From: Pseudomonas fluorescens
GTDB lineage: Bacteria; Pseudomonadota; Gammaproteobacteria; Pseudomonadales; Pseudomonadaceae
Reading direction: 5' to 3'
Length of the DNA stretch: 64,000 bases
Assembly (NCBI RefSeq): GCF_902497895.1
Contig: NZ_CABVHQ010000013.1
Span: 1-64,000, forward strand
Positions 46,263-55,757 of this stretch are shown piece by piece. A program made the position numbers and the translations under genes. Position 1 is the first letter of the stretch. Each line of letters begins with the position of its first letter. The notes under the pieces were generated by a model. That model made no database searches, was not told where the DNA came from, and saw nothing but the letters and a program-made list of their open reading frames with translations.

Positions 46263-46709
46263 ATGAAAACTACACTGCGTCTGGCAGCCCTTTGCGCCCT
46301 GCTCATCAGCTCGCTGGCCCAGGCTGCCGAGCTGATTCCGATCGATGTACACCGTGATGCCAACTGCGGTTGCTGCAAAAAGTGGATCGCTCATCTGGAG
46401 GCTAACGGTTTCAAGGTCAACGACCAGGTTGAAACCAACATGAGCGAAGTCAAACAGCGTCTCGGCGTGCCGCCGCGCCTGGCTTCGTGCCACACCGGCG
46501 TGATCAACGGCAAATTCGTCGAAGGCCACGTGCCTGCCGAGCAAGTACTGGCCTTGAGCAAACGCTCGGACCTGCTCGGCATCGCCGCGCCAGGCATGCC
46601 CATGGGCTCGCCGGGAATGGAAATGGAGGGCATGGCCGATGCGTATCAGGTCATTGGCCTGAGCAAAAACGGCACCGATGAAGTGATCGCCGACTACCCG
46701 GCACATTAA
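46263..46709 (+). CDS. DUF411 metal-binding periplasmic protein
   Basis: A 148-residue exported protein with a signal peptide (cleavage after AQA, residue 20). The DUF411 signature is DANCGCCKKWIAHLEANGF, where Cys-x-Cys-Cys is a likely copper or other soft-metal site. RLASCHTGVINGKFVEGHVP provides a further Cys and His pair. Met-rich GMPMGSPGMEMEGM near the end could also bind Cu(I). Relatives occur in copper-resistance loci (family knowledge). Its stop overlaps the next start (TAATG). Confidence 0.9.
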   Translation: MKTTLRLAALCALLISSLAQAAELIPIDVHRDANCGCCKKWIAHLEANGFKVNDQVETNMSEVKQRLGVPPRLASCHTGVINGKFVEGHVPAEQVLALSKRSDLLGIAAPGMPMGSPGMEMEGMADAYQVIGLSKNGTDEVIADYPAH

Positions 46710-47140
46710 TGCTCGCAGGTTACCTCGGGCTGTTCCTCGCGGCGTTCGGCGCCGCCACTTTGCTGCCGTTGCAATCCGAGGCGGTGCTGGTCGGCCTGTT
46801 GCTCAGCGGCAAGTATCAGGTCTGGTTGCTGTTGAGCATCGCCATCAGCGGGAATGTACTGGGCTCACTGGTGAACTGGTGGCTGGGGCGCGGCGTTGAG
46901 CGTTTCCGGGACAAACGCTGGTTTCCGGTCAGCCCGCAAGCAATGGAAAAGGCTCAACGGCATTATCAGCGTTATGGCCACTGGTCATTGCTGCTCAGCT
47001 GGGTGCCGGTCATCGGCGATCCTCTGACATTGATCGCCGGGGTGCTGGGGGAGCCGTTCTGGCGCTTTATGCTGATCGTGACCCTGGCCAAGTCCGGTCG
47101 TTATCTGATATTGACCTGGGTGACTCTGGGACTGGCTTGA
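46709..47140 (+). CDS. YqaA/DedA-like membrane protein
   Basis: A 143-residue inner-membrane protein of the YqaA (SNARE-associated/DedA-like) family. Marks are the N-terminal FGAATLLPLQSEAVLVGLLL, the GNVLGSLVNWWLGR segment, and SWVPVIGDPLTLIAGVL in the re-entrant region. About four hydrophobic stretches. DedA relatives act in lipid-carrier flipping and envelope stress; the YqaA role is undefined. It is translationally coupled to the DUF411 gene by a TAATG overlap. It marks the edge of the AT-rich island that follows. Confidence 0.9.
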   Translation: MLAGYLGLFLAAFGAATLLPLQSEAVLVGLLLSGKYQVWLLLSIAISGNVLGSLVNWWLGRGVERFRDKRWFPVSPQAMEKAQRHYQRYGHWSLLLSWVPVIGDPLTLIAGVLGEPFWRFMLIVTLAKSGRYLILTWVTLGLA

Positions 47141-47272
47141 ACTTGATCCTTTCAGCGGAACAAAACGGCAGAAACAATCGTTAGCTCGGTAAACAAGGCG
47201 AAGCTGGGCGCGAAAAAATAGATTTCTTTACTGACAGAAAACCAGGCAGTAGCACAAGCCAAAAAATGACCA

Positions 47273-48241
47273 CTATGTTTTTGGTAAATCCAGAGCGTAC
47301 TTCAAATCTAACCACTGCCAATCATCAAGAATTTGTAAACCATCCTCTATTCCTTTGGGTTCGTTACCATTAGCATGTACGAGCACAATACTACTATTTT
47401 TGGGCTCCTGACCTTTAGCGAGCCACGCATCCGCCCCTAAAGGGATCAGACCAAGTTGCTGTGCCTGAGTCACAGTTTTTTCATTTGAAACAAGTCCTGG
47501 CATACGGACAAACACTGACGGGGTCTCACCGTACTTTATGAGTAGCTGTTCGACTTTGAGGAATTCATCCTCTATACGAGTGTCTTTCCAGTTTAGAAAA
47601 TTTTCAGAGAAGTCTAAATCCGAGAAATACAGATGACTGTATGAGTGGTTGATCCAGGTGATGTTTATTTTTTTGTCTTTCCGTTGCTGGACTAACCAGT
47701 CAAATTCAGGCTTGTGTGCTAGCAGCCATAAGCCGCTAATGCTGATGCCAACAGGAACCCCCCCTCGCAATTTTGATGTTGCAATTAACTCGTCAAAAAA
47801 AGACTGATCGAATTATTTTACCGATGGACACAGATCTATAGTTAAGAAAGCACTTCTATCGAACTGCTGCTCACCATGCGTCAGGCCATGATTATCTAGA
47901 AGGAAGGGGGGGCTTGTATATGATTTTAAAGCTCGCGCATAAGGTGTTGATTGTATTTCGGCATTACTAATATAGCCATTATCCTGGTCGTTTGGCTTTC
48001 GAAACTTCAGGCCAGTGCTTTCAACAATATAAGTTTCAAGAGTTTCCGAGTTGACTATAAGAAAACTGGTGTTTTGTTTGCCGTCCTCGAATGCGCGTAT
48101 AGCAAGATAAAGTGTATCTTCCTGTTGCTTGTAGACGGGAATAAATACGGAGCGGTAATTTTGCACGCTCTTGGCGGCGACATGCGCACTTGTCAATAGC
48201 AACATTAACGCCCATGCACATAAAGTGAGTATTGGCTTCAT
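47273..48241 (-). pseudogene. Polysaccharide deacetylase gene with in-frame stop
   Basis: A 322-codon frame starting at ATG 48241 with a signal peptide (residues 1-23) is interrupted by one TAA at 47813-47815. Reading through the stop in the same frame joins FLTIDLCPSVK to FDQSFFDELIATSKLRGG without any shift. The NodB-type motifs flank the break: the Asp motif TIDLCPS before it, and the metal-ligand HSYSH (residue about 200) and later RMPG after it. So a nonsense mutation, not a frameshift, inactivated it, unless the stop is read through. It is far more AT-rich than its neighbours, suggesting acquisition from elsewhere. Confidence 0.8.
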
Positions 48242-48704
48242 CGATGATGTCCTATAATAGTAACACAGAGTGTACGATCCCGATTCTCAATCCGTATGAA
48301 ACAATAACTGAGCATGGCTTTCTGCGTAATGCCTTTACTATTGCAAATAATTAAAAAATGGGAAACCGAAAAAACGGAGTGCAACACCTGCCCCAGGTGT
48401 TGCGATGTCCTATAACGAACTCCGTTTTGTTGCGAGAGCGTTTTTTTCCCGAACAAATTCTGGCAAGCTACGCAGCATGAAAAGCAAACTCTTTGAATAC
48501 CTTTGTGTGTCGCGAAACAATTTATTTGGATGCTATTTATAAATCAGGGTGTGGGACATTTGAGCTAGGAGATTGCCATCAGCCGGGTCTGGGCGCGACC
48601 CTGAGCTGGATGCAGTGAACATTTTGATTCAAAGAACTGTCACTGATTAATCCCGACTTAATCGCGCCTTCGCAGCCTCGACGGTTTCCCAATGGAGTTC
48701 GCCC
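48242..48704. other. AT-rich intergenic region with nested hairpin
   Basis: A 463-base gap between the broken deacetylase gene and the hydrolase gene. It holds the nested hairpin at 48371-48428 and a 12-base direct repeat GATGTCCTATAA at 48246-48257 and 48404-48415. Base composition returns to the GC-rich norm near 48650. No gene is seen. Confidence 0.6.
48371..48428. repeat. Nested perfect hairpins of unknown role
   Basis: Outer arms AAAACGGAGT (48371-48380) and ACTCCGTTTT (48419-48428) enclose an inner 10-bp stem GCAACACCTG / CAGGTGTTGC with a CCC loop (48381-48403). The outer left arm is directly continuous with the inner one. A T run (GCGTTTTTTTCCC) follows at about 48440. It could be a terminator-like or recombination element. 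Confidence 0.8.
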
Positions 48705-49724
48705 ATGATCCGCTCACCCGCCCTCTGGCTGTCCGGCCTGCTGCTGACCTCCGCCCTGCCCGCTCTCGCCGCTGAGAGCCCGGCCTATGGGCCAGAACTG
48801 CAAGGCTTCGAATACCCCTACCCGGTCCGGCACTTCGCCTTCGAGTCCCAGGGCCAATCCCTGCAAATGGGCTACATGGACGTACCGGCCAGCGGCAAGG
48901 CCAACGGTCGCAGCGTGGTGCTGATGCACGGCAAGAATTTCTGCGGTGCTACCTGGGACACATCGATCAAAACCCTGAGTGAGGCTGGCTACCGGGTTAT
49001 CGCCCCGGACCAGATCGGCTTCTGCACCTCCAGCAAGCCGGAGCATTACCAGTACAGCTTCCAGCAACTGGCAAGCAACACCCATGAGCTTCTGGCCAAA
49101 CTCGGCATCCAGCAAACCAGCGTGCTCGGCCACTCCACCGGCGGCATGCTCGCGACCCGCTATGCCTTGCTCTATCCGGAACAGGTCGAACGCCTGGCGC
49201 TGGTCAACCCCATCGGCCTGGAAGACTGGAAAGCCCTCGGCGTGCCCCATCGCAGCGTCGATCAGTGGTATGCGCGGGAACTGAAGGTGACCGCCGATGA
49301 CATCCGTAACTACGAGCGCAGCACTTATTACGCCGGACGCTGGAAACCCGAGTTCGACCGCTGGGTCGATATGCTCGCCGGGCTGAACAAGGGACCGGGG
49401 CATCTCCAGGTGGCTTGGAACTCGGCGCTTATTTACGACATGATCTTCACTCAGCCGGTGTTCTACGAATTCAAGGACCTGAAGATGCCGACCCTGCTGC
49501 TGATCGGCACCGATGACACCACCGCCATCAACAAGGACCTTGCCCCACCAGCGGTCAAGGCGAAAATCGGCAACTATCATGTGCTTGGCAAAGATGCGGC
49601 CAAACTCATTCCACAGTCGACGCTGGTGGAATTCCCTGGCCTGGGCCATGCACCGCAGATGGAAGAACCGGCGAAATTCCACAAGGCCTTGCTCGGCTGG
49701 CTCGACACCCCACCCACCCGTTGA
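48705..49724 (+). CDS. Exported alpha/beta hydrolase
   Basis: A 339-residue periplasmic or secreted hydrolase. Signal peptide 1-22 (cleavage after ALA). The oxyanion region is VVLMHGKNFCGATWD, the nucleophile elbow is LGHSTGGML (Ser), the acid lies in LIGTDDTTAI and the catalytic His in PGLGHAPQMEEP. Substrate unknown; esterase- or dehalogenase-like enzymes share this pattern. A TGGAG site precedes the ATG. It sits alone between the AT-rich island and the glucan cluster. Confidence 0.92.
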   Translation: MIRSPALWLSGLLLTSALPALAAESPAYGPELQGFEYPYPVRHFAFESQGQSLQMGYMDVPASGKANGRSVVLMHGKNFCGATWDTSIKTLSEAGYRVIAPDQIGFCTSSKPEHYQYSFQQLASNTHELLAKLGIQQTSVLGHSTGGMLATRYALLYPEQVERLALVNPIGLEDWKALGVPHRSVDQWYARELKVTADDIRNYERSTYYAGRWKPEFDRWVDMLAGLNKGPGHLQVAWNSALIYDMIFTQPVFYEFKDLKMPTLLLIGTDDTTAINKDLAPPAVKAKIGNYHVLGKDAAKLIPQSTLVEFPGLGHAPQMEEPAKFHKALLGWLDTPPTR

Positions 49725-50305
49725 TTGCGCTAATCGATGACTGGCAGAACGTCGCCAGCCGCAGGGTGGACTGGTTGATTGACGATATCCAGGCCTGGCG
49801 AAGGGACAGCCGATCCGCCCTTTGAACTGATCCGCCCATCGACAGACCGCACGCACCGTACCGGTGCAAACAACTTATCTTCCCGCCCCTCCATCTGGCA
49901 GTCCCTCAGCTTTATCGTGCATCGAACGCAAAAAAAACATCCATCGTCAGTGCGCACGTAAACCTTTTATGGTAGGCAATCGCCGCCTTGGACACTTTGT
50001 CGGACAATTTTGCCAAACGGGCCTCCCCCGCTCTAAGTTCTGGCCTAGACTCAGTTTCTCGGACGAAAACCAATCGGCGAGCTACCTAAAAAAAGTCGAA
50101 ACTTTCTGCCCGGACGAAAGGTCAGGTTAAAGGTAGGCCGGAATGTTTGGTGCAATCCTTGCAACGGCCCACCCACTCTTCATTGCTTCAGCGTACTCGG
50201 TGCCATTCGCCCGTTTGCGTAGCGCTTATGCGCGTGGCCACAGGAGTTGGCCAACCCTATCTCTGGTGATTCGCCAGGAACAATTCAAAAAAAGGGGAAA
50301 GACAG
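49725..50305. other. Long gene-free region before glgA
   Basis: A 581-base stretch with no gene I can support. It should carry the promoter and leader of the glgA-treY operon. Composition varies, being AT-richer around 49900-50100. The ribosome site AAAGGGGAAAG precedes the glgA ATG. No clear operator or riboswitch was recognised. Confidence 0.5.
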
Positions 50306-51874
50306 ATGATCAGTGCCGCTGTAGATACCCAAGGAGAACTTTCTCATCAGCAAGTCGCTGAATCGGCGTCAACGCCGGTTCTCGCCACAGGTGGCAGGAC
50401 GCTGCAGCCAGCGCTCAGGCACAATCCCAATCGAAAGAAAGTACTGTTCGTCACTTCGGAAATCGCCGATCTGGTGAAAACCGGCGGCCTGGGCGACGTC
50501 TCTGCGGCGCTGCCCAGGGCCATGGCTCAATTGCATGATGTGCGGGTGCTGATCCCCGGCTACCCGCAGGTACTCGACAGCGAAAACCCGATCCACATCA
50601 TCGGCGAGCTGGGCGGTCACGCCGCGCTGCCACCCTGCCGGATCGGGCGCATGGACATGCCTGACGGCCTGGTCATTTATGTGCTGATCTGCCCGGAGTT
50701 GTACGAACGCGAGGGCACTCCCTACGGCGCCAACAACGGGCGTGACTGGCCGGACAATCACATTCGCTTCGCGCGCCTGGGCCTGGCCGCCGCCGATATC
50801 GCCGCCAACATGGCGCAGATCCATTGGCACCCTGACCTGGTGCATGCCCACGACTGGCCTGCCGGCCTGGCACCGGCCTATATGCACTGGCGCGGTCAGC
50901 GCACACCGACCCTGTTTACCATCCATAACCTGGCCTACCAGGGCGTGATCAGCCTCGCCTCCTGCCCCGAACTCGGCATTCCGGCCCATGCCCTGCAACA
51001 GGACGGCATGGAGTTCTACGGCAAGATGTCGTTCCTCAAGGCCGGGATGGCCTATTCGAGCCATATCACCACCGTCAGCGCCACCTACGCGCAGGAAATT
51101 ACCACGCCGGCTTTCGGCTGTGGTCTCGATGGCTTTCTCGCCAGCAAGACCCAGCAAGGCCTGCTCAGCGGCATCCCCAACGGCATCGATGAAAGCTGGG
51201 AATCGGCCACCGATCCGCATCTGCTCTGCCCGTTCAGCATCGGCGACTGGGAAGGCAAGGCGGTCAACGCTGCCCATGTTCGCGAACTGTTTGGCCTAGA
51301 GGAAAGCGAAGGCCCATTGTTCGCCGTGGTTTCGCGTCTGGTGTACCAAAAAGGCCTGGATCTGACCGAAGGCGTGGCCGAATTCATCGTCGCCTCGGGC
51401 GGCCAGATTGCGATCATCGGCCGCGGCGAGCCGGAAGAAGAACAAGCCATGCGTGCCCTCGCCCTGCGCTTCCCCGGGCAGATCGGTGTGCGGATCGGCT
51501 TCAACGAAACCGATGCCCGTCGCATGTTCGCCGGCAGCGATTTCCTGCTGATGCCCTCGCGCTACGAGCCGTGCGGCCTGAGTCAGATGTATGCCCAGCG
51601 CTTCGGTTCCTTGCCAGTGGCACGTAACACCGGCGGCCTGGCCGATACCATCGAAAACGGCGTGACCGGTTTTCTGTTCGACGAATCCACCGTGCCCAGC
51701 TATCAAGAAGCACTGCAACGGGCGTTCAAGGTATTCGCCTACCCCGACCTGCTCAACGCCATGCGTTGCCGGGCCATGGCCGCGCCATTCAACTGGTGCA
51801 AGGCGGTCGAACCCTACGCCGAACTTTACGAACAACTGGTGGTTAAAGCGTTGGGTAAATCGGGCACATATTGA
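50306..51874 (+). CDS. glgA: Glycogen synthase (GT5)
   Basis: A 522-residue GT5 glucosyltransferase that extends alpha-1,4-glucan from ADP-glucose in the cytosol. The ADP-glucose motif KTGGLGDV is at 58-65. The late catalytic region contains FNETDARRMFAGSDFLLMPS and the EPCGLSQMYAQRFGSLPV motif. About 45 residues precede the first strand (KVLFVTSE). This makes it longer than enteric GlgA, as is usual for Pseudomonas. It leads a run of same-strand genes: treZ starts 12 bases after its stop. Confidence 0.96.
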   Translation: MISAAVDTQGELSHQQVAESASTPVLATGGRTLQPALRHNPNRKKVLFVTSEIADLVKTGGLGDVSAALPRAMAQLHDVRVLIPGYPQVLDSENPIHIIGELGGHAALPPCRIGRMDMPDGLVIYVLICPELYEREGTPYGANNGRDWPDNHIRFARLGLAAADIAANMAQIHWHPDLVHAHDWPAGLAPAYMHWRGQRTPTLFTIHNLAYQGVISLASCPELGIPAHALQQDGMEFYGKMSFLKAGMAYSSHITTVSATYAQEITTPAFGCGLDGFLASKTQQGLLSGIPNGIDESWESATDPHLLCPFSIGDWEGKAVNAAHVRELFGLEESEGPLFAVVSRLVYQKGLDLTEGVAEFIVASGGQIAIIGRGEPEEEQAMRALALRFPGQIGVRIGFNETDARRMFAGSDFLLMPSRYEPCGLSQMYAQRFGSLPVARNTGGLADTIENGVTGFLFDESTVPSYQEALQRAFKVFAYPDLLNAMRCRAMAAPFNWCKAVEPYAELYEQLVVKALGKSGTY

Positions 51875-51885
51875 GGTCTTCATAG

Positions 51886-53679
51886 ATGCCGTTACGGACT
51901 CTGGAAACCTGGCCCCACGGCGCAATCATGCTGGATGCAGAGCACACCCGCTTTGCCTTGTGGGCGCCAGATGCGTTTTATGTGAGTGTTGAACTGGAGG
52001 GCGGCCAGTCGCTGCCGCTGTTACCCCAAGCCGACGGCTGGTTCGTGATTCAAACCCGCTGCCCCGCCGGCACCCGTTACCGTTTCAACATCGATGGCGA
52101 AATTGAGGTGCCGGACCCCGCAGCCCGGGCTCAAGCCGGCGACGTGAGTTCCCCCAGCGTGGTGGTCGACCCTCTCGCCTACTCCTGGCAGCACAGCGCA
52201 TGGCAAGGCCGCCCGTGGCATGAGGCGGTGATCTATGAGCTGCATGTCGGCGTGCTGGGTGGTTACAGCGAAGTCGAGAAACACTTGCCGCGCCTCGCCG
52301 CGCTGGGTATCACCGCGATCGAACTGATGCCTCTGGCGCAGTTCCCCGGTGACCGCAACTGGGGCTATGACGGGGTTTTCCCCTATGCACCCCAAGCTTC
52401 CTACGGTACGCCCGAACAGCTCAAGCGGCTGATCGACTGCGCCCACGGCCTGGGCCTGGCAGTGATTCTCGACGTGGTCTACAACCATTTCGGCCCGGAC
52501 GGCAACTACCTGCATCGCTACGCCAAAAGCTTCTTTCGCGAAGACAAGCACACCCCCTGGGGAGCGGCGATCGACTTTCGCCGCCGCGAAGTGCGCGACT
52601 TCTTCATCGACAACGCGCTGATGTGGATTCTCGAATACCGCTTCGACGGCCTGCGCCTGGACGCGGTGCATGCCATCGATGACCCGGATTTCCTCCAGGA
52701 ACTGGCACAGCGCGTGCGGCAACAGATCGACCCGCCGCGACATGTCTGGCTGACCCTGGAAAACGAGTTCAATCAGGCCAGCCTGTTGGAGCAAGGCTTC
52801 GACGCCCAATGGAATGATGACGGGCATAACGCTCTGCACGTGCTGTTGACCGGTGAAACCGATGCCTACTACGCCGATTTCGCCGAGCACCCCACCGAGA
52901 AGCTTGCCCGCTGCCTGAGCCAGGGCTTTGTCTTCCAGGGTCATACCACCCGCCATGGCACCGCCCGCGGCGAATCCAGCGGGCACCTGCCACCCAGCGC
53001 CTTCGTATTGTTCCTGCAAAACCACGACCAGATCGGCAACCGCGCACTGGGTGAACGCCTGAGCCACCTGGCACCGCCGCAAGCGCTGCACGCCGCCACG
53101 GTGTTGTTGCTGCTGGCGCCGATGATCCCCTTGATGTTCATGGGCGATGAAGACGCGGTCAGCGAACCGTTTCTGTTTTTCACCAGCCACCACGGTGAGT
53201 TGGCCGAGGCTGTCCGGCAGGGTCGGCGCAATGAGTTCGCCGCCTTCAGCGCTTTCGCCGATCCGCACAAACGCGAGCAGATCCCCGATCCGAATGCCCC
53301 TGAAACCTTTCACGCTTCGCGTCCGGACCTGACTCGCGCGACTGCCGAGACGCAACGCGCGACCCAGGCGCTGTACCGGCAACTGCTGGAGATCCGCCAT
53401 CGGGAGATCATCCCACGCCTGCCCGGTGCCCAGGCAATGGGTGCCGAGGTCCTGGCCGAGGGTGCGCTCAGCGCGCGCTGGCGGCTGGGCGACGGCAGCC
53501 TGCTGCGAATAGATCTGAACCTCAGTGCACAACCCCTGGTCCATTCACCACAGGACCTGGCACAGGCCCTTTTCGAATACCCGCAACAGGCATTCCGTCT
53601 GCTGCAGCAGGGCACCCTCGCCCCGTACAGCGCGCTGGTCAGTCTGACAGCGCCATCCCTGACTGGAGAGCGCCCATGA
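51886..53679 (+). CDS. treZ: Malto-oligosyltrehalose trehalohydrolase
   Basis: A 597-residue GH13 enzyme that cuts trehalose from the end of malto-oligosyltrehalose made by TreY. An N-terminal beta-sandwich (about 1-95) precedes the barrel. Catalytic motifs are FDGLRLDAVHAI (nucleophile Asp), LENEF (acid/base Glu) and FLQNHDQIGNR (third Asp). The early barrel motif VILDVVYNHFGPDGNY is intact. It overlaps malQ by four bases, so translation is coupled. Confidence 0.96.
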   Translation: MPLRTLETWPHGAIMLDAEHTRFALWAPDAFYVSVELEGGQSLPLLPQADGWFVIQTRCPAGTRYRFNIDGEIEVPDPAARAQAGDVSSPSVVVDPLAYSWQHSAWQGRPWHEAVIYELHVGVLGGYSEVEKHLPRLAALGITAIELMPLAQFPGDRNWGYDGVFPYAPQASYGTPEQLKRLIDCAHGLGLAVILDVVYNHFGPDGNYLHRYAKSFFREDKHTPWGAAIDFRRREVRDFFIDNALMWILEYRFDGLRLDAVHAIDDPDFLQELAQRVRQQIDPPRHVWLTLENEFNQASLLEQGFDAQWNDDGHNALHVLLTGETDAYYADFAEHPTEKLARCLSQGFVFQGHTTRHGTARGESSGHLPPSAFVLFLQNHDQIGNRALGERLSHLAPPQALHAATVLLLLAPMIPLMFMGDEDAVSEPFLFFTSHHGELAEAVRQGRRNEFAAFSAFADPHKREQIPDPNAPETFHASRPDLTRATAETQRATQALYRQLLEIRHREIIPRLPGAQAMGAEVLAEGALSARWRLGDGSLLRIDLNLSAQPLVHSPQDLAQALFEYPQQAFRLLQQGTLAPYSALVSLTAPSLTGERP

Positions 53680-55757
53680 GCGATACGCAACTGGAAACAC
53701 TCGCCAGCCGAGCGGGCCTGGCAGTCGACTGGATCGATGCTAATGGCCAACCACAAAAAGTCTCTCCCGCCGTACTGCGGGCAGTCCTTACCGGACTCGG
53801 TCATCCTGCCTCCACGACCCAGGAAATCGACGCCAGCCTGCTGCAACTGCAACAGGTCCAACAGACCAAACACCTGCCACCCCTGTTGACCGCAGACTTC
53901 GGTAAAGGGCTGGACCTGGCGCACTACTTTGCCCCGCAAACACCCTGTGAGATTCACCTGGAAGACGGCGCCGTGCTCAACCTGAAGCTGGACGCCGAGG
54001 CGGTCCTGCCGGGTTTGGTTCCAGTCGGTTATCAAAGCGTCAACATTGCCGGGCAACACTTTACCCTGGCTGTGGCGCCCAGCCATTGCTACAGCGTCGG
54101 CGATGCCGTCGACAGCTCGAAGCCACGCGTCTGGGGCCTGGGCGTGCAGCTGTATTCCCTCAGACGTCCTGGTGATGGAGGCTTCGGCGACACCCAGGCG
54201 CTGGAGAACCTCGCCCGGGTCGCCGGCGAACGCGGCGCCGATGCCTTGGCCATCAGCCCATTGCACGCCATGTTCAGCAGTGACACTCAGCGTTACAGCC
54301 CCTACTCCCCCTCCAGCCGGCTGTTTCTCAACAGCCTGTATGCCGCGCCCGGAGCGATTCTCGGTGAACGTGCCCTGCGCACTGCGATTGACGCCACGGG
54401 CCTGGCCGAAGAGTTGCACCGACTGGAGCAGCAGCCCCTGATCGACTGGCCGGCCGCGGCCGCCGCCAAACAACGGCTGCTGCGGGCGCTGTATGACGGC
54501 TTCTGCCAGGGCGAGCATCCCCTGCATGAAGACTTCAGCAGCTTTCGTCACAGTGCTGGCGAAGCGCTGGAAAACCATTGCCGGTTCGAGGCCCTGCAAG
54601 CCGAGCGCGCAGCCCGCGGCGAAAGCCTCGACTGGCGCGAGTGGCCGCCACAGTGGCGTGACCCTGGCAGTGCGGCACTGGCCGAGTTCGCCGAACAAAA
54701 CGCCGGGGACATCGGCTTCTTCGCCTTCTGCCAATGGCTGATCGCCCGTTGTCTGGAGCGCGCGCAAACGGCGGCGCGCAGCAGCGGCATGGGCATCGGC
54801 TTGATCGCCGACCTTGCGGTGGGTGCCGATGGCGGCGGCAGCCAGGCCTGGAGTCGCCAGGACGAACTGCTCGCGGAGCTGACGGTCGGCGCGCCTCCGG
54901 ACATCCTCAACCGTACCGGTCAGGGCTGGGGTATTTCGGCATTCAGTCCCGAAGGACTGGTGCGCAACGGGTTTCGCGCGTTCATCGAAATGCTCCGGGC
55001 CAACTTCGCTCACGCCGGCGGGCTGCGAATCGACCACGTGATGGGCCTGCAGCGCCTGTGGGTGATCCCTCGGGACGCACCACCCAGTGATGGCGCCTAC
55101 CTGTATTACCCGGTGGACGACCTGCTCCGTCTGCTGGCGCTGGAGTCATTCCGGCATCAGGCGATCGTCCTTGGCGAAGACCTCGGCACCGTACCGGACG
55201 GTCTGCAGGAAAAACTCATCGCCCGCTCGATGCTCGGCATGCGCGTGCTGCTCTTCGAGCAGGACCAGAATGCCCGCTTCAAATCGATTCTCGAGTGGCC
55301 GGACAACGCCTTGGCCACCACCAGCACCCATGATCTGCCAACCCTCAACGGCTGGTGGCATGGCCGCGATATCGAATGGAATGTCCGCCTCGGGCTGTCA
55401 GATGCCCCCGCCGAATCCCACTGGCGCGCCCATCGCCAACGCGAACGTGTCGGTTTGCGCCGGGTCTTGGGCGAAGACCCACAGAACTTTCGCGAAGAGT
55501 CCCACGAAACCGACCAGATCCTCGACGCCAGTATTCGCTTCCTCGGTCACACCCGTGCGCCACTGGTCTTGCTGCCGCTGGAAGATGCCCTGGGCATCGA
55601 CGAACAGCCCAACCTGCCCGGCACCACCGACAGCCATCCCAATTGGCGTCGGCGCTTGTCCGGCGACAGTGAAGCGTTGCTCGATGACCCGGATGCCGCA
55701 CGACGTCTGGAAATACTCGCCTGCGCTCGCCTGCAAGCTTTCGAGCGTGACCGATGA
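53676..55757 (+). CDS. malQ: 4-alpha-glucanotransferase
   Basis: A 693-residue GH77 amylomaltase that moves alpha-1,4-glucan segments between chains. It has an N-terminal domain typical of long bacterial MalQ (about 1-135), then the barrel with LIADLAVGADGGGSQAW, GLRIDHVMGLQRLW (nucleophile Asp), VLGEDLGTVP (acid/base Glu) and TTSTHDLPTLNGWW. Four-base overlaps with treZ before and treY after show a tight operon. It likely reshapes maltodextrins to feed TreY. Confidence 0.96.
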   Translation: MSDTQLETLASRAGLAVDWIDANGQPQKVSPAVLRAVLTGLGHPASTTQEIDASLLQLQQVQQTKHLPPLLTADFGKGLDLAHYFAPQTPCEIHLEDGAVLNLKLDAEAVLPGLVPVGYQSVNIAGQHFTLAVAPSHCYSVGDAVDSSKPRVWGLGVQLYSLRRPGDGGFGDTQALENLARVAGERGADALAISPLHAMFSSDTQRYSPYSPSSRLFLNSLYAAPGAILGERALRTAIDATGLAEELHRLEQQPLIDWPAAAAAKQRLLRALYDGFCQGEHPLHEDFSSFRHSAGEALENHCRFEALQAERAARGESLDWREWPPQWRDPGSAALAEFAEQNAGDIGFFAFCQWLIARCLERAQTAARSSGMGIGLIADLAVGADGGGSQAWSRQDELLAELTVGAPPDILNRTGQGWGISAFSPEGLVRNGFRAFIEMLRANFAHAGGLRIDHVMGLQRLWVIPRDAPPSDGAYLYYPVDDLLRLLALESFRHQAIVLGEDLGTVPDGLQEKLIARSMLGMRVLLFEQDQNARFKSILEWPDNALATTSTHDLPTLNGWWHGRDIEWNVRLGLSDAPAESHWRAHRQRERVGLRRVLGEDPQNFREESHETDQILDASIRFLGHTRAPLVLLPLEDALGIDEQPNLPGTTDSHPNWRRRLSGDSEALLDDPDAARRLEILACARLQAFERDR

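Noticed and set aside
48371..48428. Integron attC site
   Set aside because: The hairpin is attC-like in shape, but no RYYYAAC/GTTRRRY core pair can be placed and no integrase is present.
49721..49825. Small plus-strand frame of 34 codons overlapping the hydrolase stop (TTG start, reading LIDDWQNVASRRVDWLIDDI)
   Set aside because: Plausible residues but very short, TTG start, no ribosome site and no recognisable family; possibly a remnant, not supportable as a gene.
50090..50140. GAAACTT with a TCAGG about 17 bases later before glgA, as an AlgU-type promoter
   Set aside because: Both boxes deviate from GAACTT-N16-TCTGA, so support is too weak to annotate.
52021..53544. Long antisense frame over treZ, and similar ones over treY and glgX
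   Set aside because: No start context or family likeness; typical shadows in GC-rich DNA.
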